Shown piece by piece: positions 26,101 to 31,490 of a stretch of 64,000 bases of DNA (positions are counted from its first letter, which is position 1; each line of letters begins with the position of its first letter). The notes under the pieces are model-generated. The model worked only from the letters and a program-made list of their open reading frames with translations. It had not been told where the DNA came from and made no database searches. The stretch is from Limnomonas spitsbergensis (lineage: Eukaryota > Chlorophyta > Chlorophyceae > Chlamydomonadales). A program made the translations under genes and the position numbers. The stretch lies in contig JAYJMM010000089.1 of NCBI GenBank assembly GCA_037349105.1, forward strand, positions 1,302,001-1,366,000. The letters are read 5' to 3'.

Positions 26101-28107
26101 ATCAGATGCCTCATCGCCCTGCTCCAGCTGGCGTCCACTTTCCTTTCACAATGTCACTGGTCCCCCCTAGGTTCGCTCTGCCTGGCCCTGTCGGTAAAGA
26201 CTGTGGGTGGTTGCGTCCACTTTGTGACAGGCACGAGAAGTCGGGCGGGTCAAAGCGTCCTTAACCTAAGCCCTGAACTGAAGGCCTTAAGTACCTAAGC
26301 CCTAAACATAAAACACTAACACATACAACTCGGCCATCCGCTGCTGCATCTCCCATCTACAGCTGCCCACCTACTTCCTTTTCACTTTCAGCCCGGGTCG
26401 GATGCACGTCCTTCGACCGAAGGTGCCCAGTGCTTCTTTTTTCGGGACTGAGCTACATGTCAGGTACACTCCGGCCTCTGGACGGAGCCCCCCGTTTTTG
26501 CCACCCATGCTGCTTTGTTCCTGACTCTTGCTGATCAATTCTGAGGGGCTTCTGAGGGACTTCAGAGGGGCTTCTGGGGAGAAGGATGTGTTATGTGGAC
26601 AGCTGTTGCCGCCCACGCTGGGAGATGGAGCCGATCTGCTTTGATTCCTGACTCTTGCTGACTTGAGCGCTCGTGTTGTCCATGGCCTCACAGCTGTCGT
26701 CTGCGGGCATCATGGAGAAGACCTCAGAAGCCATCGGGCTGGGCATCAACCTGTTTGTGTATTTCAGCAAGGTAAGCGGCAGAATTACCGGCAGGCTACT
26801 GTAGGGGTTGGGGGTTAAGGGATAAGGGTTTATATTTTTAGGGTTAAGTCTGTGATACAGCTCCGTCCTCAAGGCTGCTTCATATGACCGCAGGATCATT
26901 CCACACGTCTGGAGCCTATGAATCGGATGCCTTGTGTGCCTTTCAGCTTTTTAGATACATTTGTTTTATTCAGTCTGTGGGGCACCAGCGTGCCCCCCTG
27001 ACAAACCTGGCCCGCTGGCCTTGTGCAGACGGCATGCCCCCGACAGACCTGGCCCGCTGGGAATCTGATCCCTTACCTGCAAATCTGATCACTGCCCCCC
27101 GCTGGCCATGTGCAGACGTGGGCGGCTCAAACGAACCTGGCCTGCTAGCCATGTCCAGACGTGGGCATCCCCCTGACAGGCCTAGCCCGCTGCAAACCTG
27201 ATCCCTGACCAATGTAACCCACACCTCCTTGCCAAGACAATGCTCTTGGCCATGTGTGCTAGCTGGCTCGGCAAATTTCATCCCTTGCAAATCGGATCCC
27301 CTGCAAATCTGATTCACTGCAAATCTGATTCCCTGTGAATCTGATCCCCTGCAATCTGCCAGCGTACGCCAGATATAGTGAAGAACACAATGCCTTTGAC
27401 CACTTGGTCCAGCTGTCTCTGCAGATCTGATCCACTGGAAATTTGAACCCCAGCTTATCTCATCCCCTGGCATTTCCACCCCCCATGAAAATCTGTCTCC
27501 CTGCCTGCAAAAACTAGAATATCGAAGGATTCAATGCCCTTGACCACTCGTTCCAGCTGTCTCTGCAAATCTGATCCCCAGGAAATTTGAACCCCAGAAA
27601 ATATGATTTAGTGCCTGCAAAACACAGACCTACTGAAAAATACAATGCTTTTGACAACAAATTCCAGCTGCCTCAGCAAATCTGATCCTCTGCAACTTCA
27701 AACCCCGGCTAATCTGATCCCTTGGAATTTTGTTCCACTGGAAATATAATTTTCTGTCTGCAAAACCCAGACCTACTGAAGGATACGATGCCCTTTACCA
27801 CTTGTTACAGTCTGGTTCCAGCTGTCTCCCCAAATCTGATCCCCTGAAAATCCCCCCGTTGAAAATATGATTTTCTGCCTGCAATCCCTGGACCTCGCTG
27901 ACATCCTGCCGATATCATGCCCTTTGCCTCATTTGTCTGCAGCTTCCATGCAGCTCCACCGTCTCAGTCAGAGGCGGTGCGTCCACCGGCGACCCCCTCG
28001 CCCTAGCCTACCAGATGCGATGCACAGCCCCAGCTGCAGGCTATGTTGCTGGCAGCATCAGGCCAACACAGGCTCTGTGCTGTAATGCCACCAACACCCT
28101 GGCTTGA
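586..28107 (+). CDS. Pherophorin-like extracellular matrix protein, multi-module, 18 visible exons (5' end outside window)
   Basis: Exons read by eye: 586-721, 2864-2940, 4062-4191, 5133-5226, 7788-8180, 9326-9437, 9850-9912, 12213-12313, 14736-14844, 15294-15397, 16597-16709, 19639-19917, 21359-21489, 22321-22437, 23838-24095, 25800-25922, 26694-26771, 27943-28107. All use GT donors and AG acceptors, and every junction is phase-compatible, giving about 860 residues. The one exception is a one-base slip in the poly-C tract of exon 5. The protein alternates Cys-containing globular modules of about 100 residues with Pro-rich linkers (PPPPPSPP type), the plan of pherophorins, which are secreted hydroxyproline-rich glycoproteins of the volvocine cell wall and matrix. 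The first visible exon starts inside a codon, so the start and signal peptide lie upstream of the window. The family call rests on architecture and motif memory; exact exon edges are inferred, not supported by transcript data. Confidence 0.8.
922..2350. repeat. 46-bp minisatellite, about 31 copies
   Basis: Unit begins GTGGTCGGGCATGAGGAACA and ends near GCTTCCTGCTACATT. Copies differ at a few positions (GGC/GGT, AAC/AGC, TTC/TTT), with more divergent copies continuing to about 2600. It lies in the intron between exons 1 and 2 of the pherophorin-like gene and shares GCTACAT and CATGCAA blocks with the donor edge of exon 1. Confidence 0.95.
2864..5226 (+). CDS. Pherophorin module 0 (exons 2-4)
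   Basis: Exons 2864-2940, 4062-4191 and 5133-5226 give a module reading SCLALAAVSNAFLLEG, then FTCSALSST and VVVEVLLEGP, then LSVCGDGDD and GCSTSDK. The order is Cys, amphipathic stretch, F-x-C, strand, long helix, then C-G-D. Modules 1-4 show the same order, which is the main evidence that these scattered exons belong together. Phases at the junctions are 1, 2 and 0. Exon 3 is flanked on both sides by degenerate partial copies of itself. Confidence 0.7.
2933..3185. repeat. Three degenerate ~115-bp copies downstream of exon 2
   Basis: Copies start near 2933, 3052 and 3160, with blocks GTGCCGGGCCTAG, GTTTAGGGTAAG and GGAGTTTTCTTTTAGGGTTC. The shared GTGCCGGG block is the donor edge of exon 2 (donor GTGAGC at 2941). 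Confidence 0.7.
3447..3755. repeat. 35-bp minisatellite, about 8-9 copies
   Basis: Unit is built from GTGACCTGTGCAGTGTGACC followed by AGGCAAGTGTGAACA. It lies in the intron between exons 2 and 3. The open frames across it on the minus strand are repeat artefacts. Confidence 0.9.
3818..4025 (+). repeat. Acceptor-edge copies of exon 3
   Basis: TCTCATTGCAGAGG followed by GCAATGGG(C/T)GCTCG and a CACGTGCTCCTC block recurs at about 3808-3852 and 3927-3970 with a partial copy at 4004-4025. The true exon 3 starts at 4062 with the same sequence. Each full copy carries a usable-looking acceptor. Confidence 0.8.
4250..4850 (+). repeat. Donor-edge copies of exon 3
   Basis: GCGAGCAGATCCTG, CAACCTGATGGCGACATCTG and GTGTAAGTCAATGG recur at about 4252-4346, 4505-4625, 4655-4738 and 4785-4848, increasingly degenerate. 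They copy the last ~75 bases of exon 3 with its GTAAGT donor. Confidence 0.85.
4347..4476. mobile_element. hAT-like MITE, 130 bp, inside a donor-edge repeat
   Basis: Ends are CATGGTAGCAC and GTGCTACCATG, a perfect 11-bp terminal inverted repeat. The flanking 8 bases are AATGGACA (4339-4346) and AATGGAGA (4477-4484), matching at 7 of 8, the length expected of a hAT target duplication. A relative with the same termini lies at 37861-37980. Confidence 0.75.
4925..5050. repeat. Direct repeat, two copies of about 66 bp
   Basis: GGGAGAACAGTTGGGCACGG and GGGAGAACGGTTGGGCGCGG, each followed by AGAGATGA, recur 66 bases apart in the intron before exon 4. Confidence 0.7.
5300..5620 (+). repeat. Donor-edge copies of exon 4 with telomere-like runs
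   Basis: Blocks CACATCCG(A/T)..AAGG, ACTAACATGGGCGCA and GTCATTGCG followed by TTAGGGTT recur about every 100 bases downstream of exon 4 and resemble its edge ACATCTGATAAGGTCAGG. TTAGGG runs occur at 5263-5282. Confidence 0.6.
6082..7380. repeat. 23-bp minisatellite, about 56 copies
   Basis: Unit TATGGCTGTCCTGTCCAGG plus CTGG, with C/T variation in the GG(C/T)ATGG position. Because 23 is not a multiple of three and no frame holds a stop, several frames on both strands stay open for hundreds of codons; none is a gene. It sits in the intron between exons 4 and 5. Confidence 0.97.
7788..8180 (+). CDS. Exon 5: end of module 0, Pro-rich linker 1 and start of module 1, with a one-base frame slip
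   Basis: The exon opens in one frame with VVINYSSRPGVFSCPPLPPS and closes in another with PPLCTIISTI and LTESNCN before donor AA|GTAAGT. Both ends are clearly pherophorin-like, and the closing phase (2) fits exon 6. The two frames meet in a poly-C run around 7920-7960. Removing one base from that run would make the 393-base exon fit both neighbours. This looks like a homopolymer sequencing or assembly error, although a real frameshift cannot be excluded. Degenerate copies of the donor edge lie at about 8238-8280 and 8328-8360. Confidence 0.7.
8238..8360 (+). repeat. Donor-edge copies of exon 5
   Basis: GGCGGTCTCACTGAAAG...AACTGCAACATGTAAGTTG and GGCGGTCCAACTGAGGGCAA...TAAGTAAC copy the last ~30 bases of exon 5 plus its GTAAGT donor. 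Confidence 0.75.
8640..8940. repeat. Degenerate direct repeats with GGGTTTAGGG blocks
   Basis: CCCGCAGAACACTGATAT...CGAAAGGGTTAAG recurs four to five times between exons 5 and 6. Confidence 0.6.
9060..9325 (+). repeat. Acceptor-edge copies of exon 6
   Basis: TTGCAGCTATGCTGTG, CATACAGCTGTGCTGTATAT and GTGTGCAGCTATGCTGTGCA with AGATGAGCAAGCCCA lie at about 9065, 9170 and 9235, ahead of the true start CTGCAG|CTATGCTG at 9326. Confidence 0.8.
9326..12313 (+). CDS. Pherophorin module 1 (exons 6-8)
   Basis: Exon 9326-9437 reads YAVQMSVPTLTNGIRF and AFFCLTSQSTAIQ. Exon 9850-9912 is 21 codons beginning IAATAFDVSNEALF. Exon 12213-12313 reads LPAIAFFGSAQNMSCNDTLT and ends in STY. Junction phases are 2, 0, 0 and 2 and all match. 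The second intron (9913-12212) contains the 48-bp telomere-like array. Three acceptor-edge copies precede exon 6, and at least five donor-edge copies follow exon 8. Confidence 0.7.
9620..9830. repeat. Three ~70-bp degenerate direct repeats
   Basis: AATCAGCATCA(A/G)CTGTGCTGA followed by CCCAACTGCTG recurs in the intron before exon 7; origin not clear. Confidence 0.6.
9941..10100. repeat. Dispersed repeat, two tandem copies; third copy near 26446
   Basis: TGTGACTGAGCTACGTGTC and TACACTCCGGCCTCTGGCCA with GGCCTC occur twice here. GACTGAGCTACATGTCAGG followed by TACACTCCGGCCTCTGGACG recurs at 26446-26515, so the unit is dispersed as well as tandem. Confidence 0.65.
10575..11820. repeat. 48-bp telomere-like minisatellite, about 25 copies
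   Basis: Unit combines CCCTGGCAAGTGCTGAACCT, GTCACCTGAA and CCCTAAACCCTGAACCCT. The CCCTAAA heptamer and CCCTGAA variants resemble plant-type telomere repeats embedded in a longer unit. It lies in the intron between exons 7 and 8. Confidence 0.95.
12340..12780 (+). repeat. Donor-edge copies of exon 8
   Basis: GAGTTGCA..GACACGCTGAC, GTGCAGCC(T/C)AC and TACA(C/T)ACCAGTGAGT recur at about 12396-12475, 12536-12610 and 12688-12760. Further copies near 13529-13605, 13667-13725 and 13890-13930 lie beyond the 28-bp array. Each includes ACCAGTGAGT, the exon 8 donor, or a relic of it. TTG/GTTGTTG runs accompany the copies. Confidence 0.85.
12810..13535. repeat. 28-bp minisatellite, about 26 copies
   Basis: Unit GAGCTAGGGGGAAGGATGGG plus CAGAGCAT. 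The same words (GGGGAGCTAGGGG.ATGGATGAGCAGA) occur once in each donor-edge copy of exon 8, so this array seems to have expanded from inside that larger unit. Confidence 0.95.
13746..13823. repeat. Long spacerless palindrome (39-bp arms)
   Basis: Arms meet at GGCGCC (13782-13787). The inner 19 bases of each arm (for example GCTACTGAGATATCTGGC) are perfectly complementary; the outer parts carry two mismatches. It interrupts the exon 8 donor-edge repeats. Confidence 0.9.
14632..14689 (+). repeat. Dispersed ~55-bp repeat, copy A
   Basis: GGTTCGCTCTGCCTCGCCC ... GTGGTGGTTGCGTTAACTTG. Related copies lie at 26169-26228 (same strand) and 24310-24367 (opposite strand), all in introns of the pherophorin-like gene. 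Confidence 0.65.
14736..14844 (+). CDS. Exon 9: Pro-rich linker 2
   Basis: Starting at acceptor ATTGCAG, the split codon completes Gln and continues ANSPPGFMPSCVPPPLPPPS, then more Pro, ending PPSCNVT before a GTCAGT donor. It supplies the end of module 1, a short Pro/Ser linker and the Cys that opens module 2. The donor is not a strong consensus match, so the 3' edge is less certain than the 5' edge. Confidence 0.6.
14865..15245. repeat. ~110-170-bp degenerate repeats rich in CATGC
   Basis: TGCCATGC, GCATGCCCTGCATGG and TGTATGCTGCT..GTACG.AAATCCTGC recur three to four times between exons 9 and 10. Confidence 0.7.
15294..16709 (+). CDS. Pherophorin module 2 (exons 10-11)
   Basis: Exon 15294-15397 reads ATMVRASGRLDATDCDHFAY then LPGLFTFYC. 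Exon 16597-16709 reads STFTSGTVSAAIEPGSPDA then LMVMVLLSQSLMGMADTA. Phases 0, 2 and 1 match the neighbours. Five degenerate copies of the acceptor edge of exon 11 precede it (near 15946, 16060, 16190, 16330 and 16445). Its donor edge (ATGGCAGA...GCAAGTGAGT) seeds the ~129-bp array downstream. Confidence 0.7.
15900..16560 (+). repeat. Acceptor-edge copies of exon 11
   Basis: GCCCGCAGCGCCTTCACCTC with TGGATCTGTGTC and GCAG(C/T)..GAGGCT.GTAGCCCTG recurs about every 115-140 bases (copies near 15946, 16060, 16190, 16330, 16445). Each copy contains the branch/pyrimidine tract, the AG and roughly the first 50 bases of exon 11. Confidence 0.85.
16715..19330 (+). repeat. ~129-bp minisatellite carrying the exon 11 donor, about 20 copies
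   Basis: Unit holds GAGCCTCATGGGCATGGCAG, ACACAGCAAGTGAGTTCATG and TCTGGATTGAGCACATGCAG, then a second half-unit with CAGCAAGGGAGTTC and CTGGATTGAGTGCATACTGC. The first block is the last ~30 bases of exon 11 plus its GTGAGT donor, so the intron contains about 20 near-identical exact-looking donors. Copy-to-copy differences are small indels such as loss of AC in GACACAGC. Confidence 0.95.
19639..19917 (+). CDS. Exon 12: end of module 2, Pro-rich linker 3, start of module 3
   Basis: After acceptor GATGCAG the exon reads FFNLSCGDTLVAVPSVGCG, then FGWWTPGFYPASKNCIAPP, a run of about 30 mostly Pro/Ser residues, and ACRMQVVATRRSG before donor G|GTGAGC. This is the clearest pherophorin-type exon in the window: C-G-D-x-L, the closing Cys, the Pro-rich rod, then the Cys opening the next module. 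Confidence 0.85.
20297..21013. mobile_element. AT-rich non-autonomous TIR element with GCGCGG punctuation
   Basis: Left end ACCGTAAACCG...GACTCCGCGCAC and right end GTGCGCGGAGTCTAAGGCG...TTTACGGT are imperfect inverted repeats of about 30 bp. The interior alternates AAATTAAATAATTA with TGCGCGG words, unlike the surrounding introns. No coding frame is present. A target duplication could not be identified, so exact ends are uncertain. Confidence 0.6.
20618..20690 (-). other. tRNA-like sequence with A- and B-box motifs (pseudo-tRNA)
   Basis: On the minus strand GGCTCAGTGGTA resembles an A box and GGTTCGAATCC is a perfect B box about 33 bases later. The acceptor ends do not pair and the T-stem pairs poorly, so this is not called as a functional tRNA. 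It lies inside the AT-rich TIR element. Confidence 0.4.
21359..22437 (+). CDS. Pherophorin module 3 (exons 13-14)
   Basis: Exon 21359-21489 reads GMRTGDCTNLLELIMASPWS and ends WGCVDVQ before GTCAGG. Exon 22321-22437 reads DNYVIVGATAADPVAEATFM and ends VVITRLDM before GTAGGT. Phases match (1, 0, 0). The intron between them starts with a duplicated donor edge and carries a 9-bp microsatellite. Exon 14 is preceded by three partial copies of its acceptor edge and followed by several copies of its donor edge. Confidence 0.75.
21480..21585 (+). repeat. Duplicated donor edge of exon 13
   Basis: TGTGCAGGTCAGGCGTGTTC and GGTGCAGATGAGAGATGTTC, each followed by ACACTATTTCACA(C/T)CCA, are 57 bases apart; the first contains the true donor. 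Confidence 0.75.
21617..21861. repeat. 9-bp microsatellite (TACATACTG)n, about 27 copies
   Basis: TACATACTG with TGCATACTG variants. Its length is a multiple of three, so frames run through it as YCT or VHT repeats; these are not coding. Confidence 0.97.
21966..22320 (+). repeat. Acceptor-edge copies of exon 14
   Basis: CTTGCCTCCATTGCTCCCTT with CAGGACAACTATGTGATTGT and GCCGCAGACCCAGCGACCGA recurs at about 22048-22125 and 22170-22245, with an older copy from 21957; the true exon starts at 22321 after a third CCCTTCAG. Confidence 0.9.
22438..23350 (+). repeat. Donor-edge copies of exon 14
   Basis: Blocks G.CCA(T/A)(T/C)GTC(G/A)TCAT.A plus GA.GCTG(G/A)ACATGGTAGG recur near 22500, 22600-22640, 22735-22815, 22845-22885, 23160-23205 and 23220-23260. 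They copy ATTGTCGTCATTACGAGG and GGACATGGTAGG, the exon 14 end and donor. Confidence 0.75.
23838..24095 (+). CDS. Exon 15: end of module 3, Pro-rich linker 4, start of module 4
   Basis: The exon reads TCGDFLYSQSSCNLYLSHSH, then GACGRPPAPPPPPPF, then VTSTVLNVVVQAPVGP and NCASLVSSLWQ before donor CAG|GTGGGC. An 87-bp upstream copy of its 5' edge (23751-23828, ICGGFLYPQCSCNLY in frame) has its own acceptor and could serve as an alternative. Its 3' edge is tandemly duplicated as AGCTTGTGGCAGGTGGGCGG at about 24083-24133, giving two equivalent donors. Confidence 0.75.
24310..24367 (-). repeat. Dispersed ~55-bp repeat, copy B (inverted)
   Basis: ACGCAACCACCCACAGCTTG ... GGGCCAGGCAGAGCGAACC is the reverse complement of the copies at 14632 and 26169. 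Confidence 0.65.
24425..24690. repeat. 118-bp direct repeat, about 2.3 copies
   Basis: CAGCCGCTAGTATATGCACT, GGGGGAGGGGGCAACCAGTG and GGCAGGAAACTTTGTCAAAG recur with few changes in the intron between exons 15 and 16. Confidence 0.9.
25005..25745 (+). repeat. Acceptor-edge copies of exon 16
   Basis: TTGCTTG(C/A)TGT followed by a T-rich tract, CAGA, and CCATCA(C/T)CTACTCGTC.GCC recurs near 25012, 25130, 25265, 25415 and 25680; the true exon 16 starts at 25800 with the same words. CCCCCC runs accompany each copy. Confidence 0.85.
25800..28107 (+). CDS. Pherophorin module 4 and C-terminus (exons 16-18)
   Basis: Exon 25800-25922 reads TITYSSAITGANALSPPNAS and SCFIAQFQPTAS. Exon 26694-26771 reads LSSAGIMEKTSEAIGLGINL. 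Terminal exon 27943-28107 reads LPCSSTVSVRGGASTGDPLA and ends CCNATNTLA then TGA at 28105-28107. All junctions are phase 0. The stop region is itself tandemly repeated downstream. Confidence 0.75.
25960..26400 (+). repeat. Donor-edge copies of exon 16
   Basis: ATCAGCTGCTTCATCGCCCA with GTTCCAGCCGACGTCCAGTA and TCAGCCCAGGTGGGACG occurs at 25982-26047, with weaker copies at about 26098-26150 and 26335-26400. The 25982 copy is nearly exact and keeps the GTGGGA donor. Confidence 0.85.
26169..26228 (+). repeat. Dispersed ~55-bp repeat, copy C
   Basis: GGTTCGCTCTGCCTGGCCC ... GTGGGTGGTTGCGTCCAC; matches the copies at 14632 (direct) and 24310 (inverted). Confidence 0.65.
26970..27900. repeat. Degenerate repeats in the last pherophorin intron
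   Basis: Two families are visible. CCTGGCCCGCTGGCC(A/T)TGT with GCAGACG recurs at 26990-27200. CTGCAAATCTGATCCCCTG, TTGAACCCC and ACAATGCCTTTGACCACTTG recur at 27290-27860 about every 125 bases. The second includes CCAGCTGTCTC, similar to the terminal-exon acceptor region. Confidence 0.65.
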
Positions 28108-28495
28108 GCGGTATCCGTTTGAATTCAGTGGAAGCTGACGGGAAGCTGCAGGATGTGTTGCTGGGAGCATCAGGCCAACGCAGGCCTTGTGTTGTTATGC
28201 CACCAACACCCCGGCTTGAGCGGGCTCCATTTGAATTCAGTTGAAGCTGCCGGGAAGCTGCAGGCTGTGTTGCTGGAAGCATCAGGCCAACGCAGGCCTT
28301 GTGCTGCAATGCCACCAACAACCCTCCTTGAGCAGGCTCTGTTTGAACTTAGTGGAAGCTGACAGGAAGCTGCAGCCTGTGTTGCCGGGAGCATCAGGCC
28401 AACACAGGCTCTGTGCTACAATGCCACCAACACCTCGCCTTGAGCGGGCTCCGTTTGAATTTAGTGGGAGCTGACAAGAAGCTACCGAGAGGCTG
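28040..28495 (+). repeat. ~112-bp array starting at the pherophorin stop codon, about 4 copies
   Basis: AGCATCAGGCCAACGCAGGC, TGTGCTGTAATGCCACCAAC and CTTGAGCGGGCTCCGTTTGA recur. The first copy is the coding end of exon 18 with its TGA; later copies duplicate that end into the 3' flank. Confidence 0.9.
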
Positions 28496-28845
28496 CAAAA
28501 GCTGATGTCCTTGTTGCTGCTGATGTCTACACTGCCAGCTGTGGAGGAGCCGGTCGTCTAGGGGTAAGGGAGCTGCTGGGAAACTGCATCAAGCGCACCT
28601 GAGTGTGCCTCGTAGGCTGGACCTTTCTTGCTTATATCTTTAATAGAAGGAGGCGCTGCAATTAGAGCCATTAGCGGGCCGGTTGAGTTGCAAGCGAAGA
28701 CTTAAATGACAACCATGGTCGTGCTTTTGAAACTTGGAGGCGCTGAGGAGACTTTGGCGCGTAGCCGTCATTTGTTCCTTGGCTTCCTGGCTCAGCACTT
28801 TCCGGACTTTCTTCCTTCTTACCTCTTGTCCTTTTTCTCCTAACC

Positions 28846-28910
28846 AGAATGTCGGGTGGCCATGCGACCGAGCCATTTTGATTTAGGCCCAGAGGTGTTA
28901 TGGGATTAAC
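28846..28910 (-). repeat. Dispersed CACCTCTGGGCC repeat, copy 1 (degenerate)
   Basis: On the minus strand ACACCTCTGGGCC is followed by GGCTCGGTCGCATGGCCACC and a purine-rich tract, matching the better preserved copies at 40118, 62464 and 63394. Confidence 0.55.
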
Positions 28911-29049
28911 TTTCCATACCATGGCAGGTGGTGCCATTGATTGCAGTACGAGGAAAGCCGCTCCTTCTCGATTCTTAGCCTGATCTGCCTGATCTGCATC
29001 GTTGTACGCTTGTGACTTAACAGCTAAGGCGTTCAAAAGATCAGTCGGC

Positions 29050-29300
29050 ACTCCCTCTGTGACCAGTGATATGTGTGGACTTTCCCGTGACCTCTGTGAC
29101 CTGTGACCTGTCCCCCATGAGGACTTTTCCTGTGATCTCTGTGACCAATGACCTGTCCCCCGTGAGGTTTTTTCCTGTGACCTCATCCTGTGACCTGTGT
29201 GACCGATGACCTGTCTCCTATGAGGACTTTTCCTCAACGTCTGTGACCTGTGAGTCATGTCCCCCTTGAGGATTGTTCCTGTGACCTCTGTCACCTATGA
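29050..29300. repeat. ~53-62-bp degenerate repeats
   Basis: CTGTGACC..TGACCTGTCCCC and .TGAGGACTTTTCCTGTGA recur about five times. Words resemble the 35-bp array at 3447 but the unit differs. Confidence 0.7.
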
Positions 29301-29959
29301 CGCATGCCCCCCATAATAATTTGTCTGATGGGTTTCTAGATAAACATGCAGCGAATGGTCACACGCCATGCAGGCGACCTTTATTTTTACATCCATCCCT
29401 TTTTGCTATTTTAATGAATACACAAACCGCTGGTGATTGGTTTGAAACTAATTGGCGGACATCAACCAGCCTGTTGATAATCCGGATCGTGTTTTGTCAC
29501 GTTGGGCACCTAACCAGACAATCTATTGATGAATCCAATTTGTGTTGTATAGTTGTCTGGCAATACCGGGGCACAGATTTACAGCAGCATCTACCTTACT
29601 TGACTCGTGATCAGCCCTTACATTCACGCTTGGCATAGCATGCTGTATTAGTGGGGGGGGTGATCCATTACCGTCCAAGTGTTTGCTCCTTTCATCTCGG
29701 GCAGCATTGGGACCGCGCCCAGTTGCACCTTTCCATCTCTCGAATTTATTATCAAGGGCCCAGAGCAGGGCCCACATGTGTAACGTCTTTTCCCTGATGG
29801 GGTTTGCGGGGTAAAGTCTCAAGGGCTTTACTAGGCAATGCTAGTGATGAAATTCATGCCCAAAGGTTGAGGGATCGAACCTGCCAGACGACCATCTCTC
29901 TCCCCCTCTCTACATCGCCGGGTTCCATGTTCCTGCCCCCCTCACGCTGGAGGAGGGCA

Positions 29960-30062
29960 TGGCTGCACCATGGTCCAGGCTGTGCATGGCACCTGAATTG
30001 AGCTTATTCCCTACCAGCCCTATGCGGCCGAGCGTTCAGCAGAGCCCAGCGGGTATGCACCG
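29960..30062. repeat. Dispersed repeat shared with 40410-40490
   Basis: GGCTGTGCATGG, CCCTACCAGCCC and GCCCAGCGGGTATGCAC.GTT occur in the same order in both places. Confidence 0.65.
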
Positions 30063-30554
30063 TTAATCCATTAAAAACTTGTACCAGTAATTAAAAATGT
30101 GAATCATGCAGGGCAGGGCCAGCAACCAGCTGGAACTCAACAGTCACGTTATTGTCGCTTCACAAAACACAAGTTCTTGCTGTTAACAACAAATCTCAAT
30201 TCCGCTGGATTGCACATAATCGGATGGCAGTGCATGTGTCAAATCCTCAACCCTGACAATCTTAGTTCACTGGAATCATCCATTAAGAAGAAGAAAGGTG
30301 CGATGGAAAATAAACAAGCATGCGACGCATTGTACCGTATATTGGACATATACACATATTACGCGTGACAAAGAGGCTTGTGTTGCAGATATATTGCGAT
30401 CCCTCAACCCATTGTCAGCCCTTCACGCTTAATACCGGATTGCTTGAGGACCATCCACCCACATCCTAATTTCTCAGCAACTCGTTCCACAAATCTCCAG
30501 CACGCCCATCATCAAGCCGCCACCGCTTCATCTCTATCACTTCCATCGCTCCGC

Positions 30555-31490
30555 CGCCACCATACCTCCAGCACTGCACCCTCATTCTGCTGCCTCCGCC
30601 TCTGCCGCCACCGTACCTCCAGCACTACACCCTCATTCTGCCGCTGCCGCCGCCGCCTCCGCCGCCACCGTATCTCCAACACTGCACCCTCATTCTGCCG
30701 CCGCCGCCGCCGCCTCTGCCGCCACCGTATCTCCAGCACTGCACCCTCATTCTGCCGCCGCCGCCGCTGCCTCTGCCGCCACCGTACCTCCAGCATTGCA
30801 CCCTCATTCTGCCGCCGCCGCCGCCGCCTCTGCCGCCACCGTATCTCCAGCACTGCACCCTCATTCTGCCGCCGCCGCCTCTGCCGCCACTGTATCTCCA
30901 GCACTGCACCTCATTCTGCCACTGCCGCCTCTGCCGCCACCATACCTCCAGCACTGCACCCTCATTCTGCCACTGCCGCCGCTGCCTCTGCCGCCACCGT
31001 ACCTCCAGCATTGCACCCTCATTCTGCCGCCGCCGCCGCCGCCTCTGCCGCCACCGTATCTCCAGCACTGCACCCTCATTCTGCCGCCGCCGCCTCTGCC
31101 GCCACTGTATCTCCAGCACTGCACCTCATTCTGCCACTGCCGCCTCTGCCGCCACCATACCTCCAGCACTGCACCCTCATTCTGCCACTGCCGCCGCCGC
31201 CTCTGCCGCCACCGTACCTCCAGCACTGCACCCTCATTCTGCCGCCGCCGCCGCCGCCTCTGCCGCCACCGTATCTCCAGCACTGCACCCTTATTCTGCC
31301 GCCGCCGCCTCTGCCGCCACTGTATCTCCAGCACTGCACCTCATTCTGCCGCCGCCGCCTCTGCCGCCACCATACCTCCAGCACTGCACCCTCATTCTGC
31401 CACTGCCGCCGCCGCCTCTGCCGCCACCGTACCACCAGCACTGCACCCTCATTCTGCCGCTGCCGCCTCTGCCGACACATCTTCTTCTGC
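30555..31490. repeat. ~51-57-bp minisatellite beginning at the TAF13 stop codon
   Basis: Unit contains CCTCTGCCGCCACCGTATCT, CCAGCACTGCACCCTCATTC and a variable run of GCC triplets. Read on the minus strand it includes GCAGAATGAGGGTGCAG, which is the last two codons and TGA of TAF13 (31449-31451). About 17 copies. The many open frames on both strands are repeat artefacts. Confidence 0.95.

Larger units (their letters stand above)
28500..30550. other. Region between the pherophorin-like gene and TAF13, no convincing gene
   Basis: A minus-strand frame of 207 codons (28671-29294) is open, but its first third is a short tandem repeat and no splice partners or family features were found. Elsewhere there are only short unsupported frames. 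Between 29960 and 30060 lies a segment also found at 40410-40490. Confidence 0.4.
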
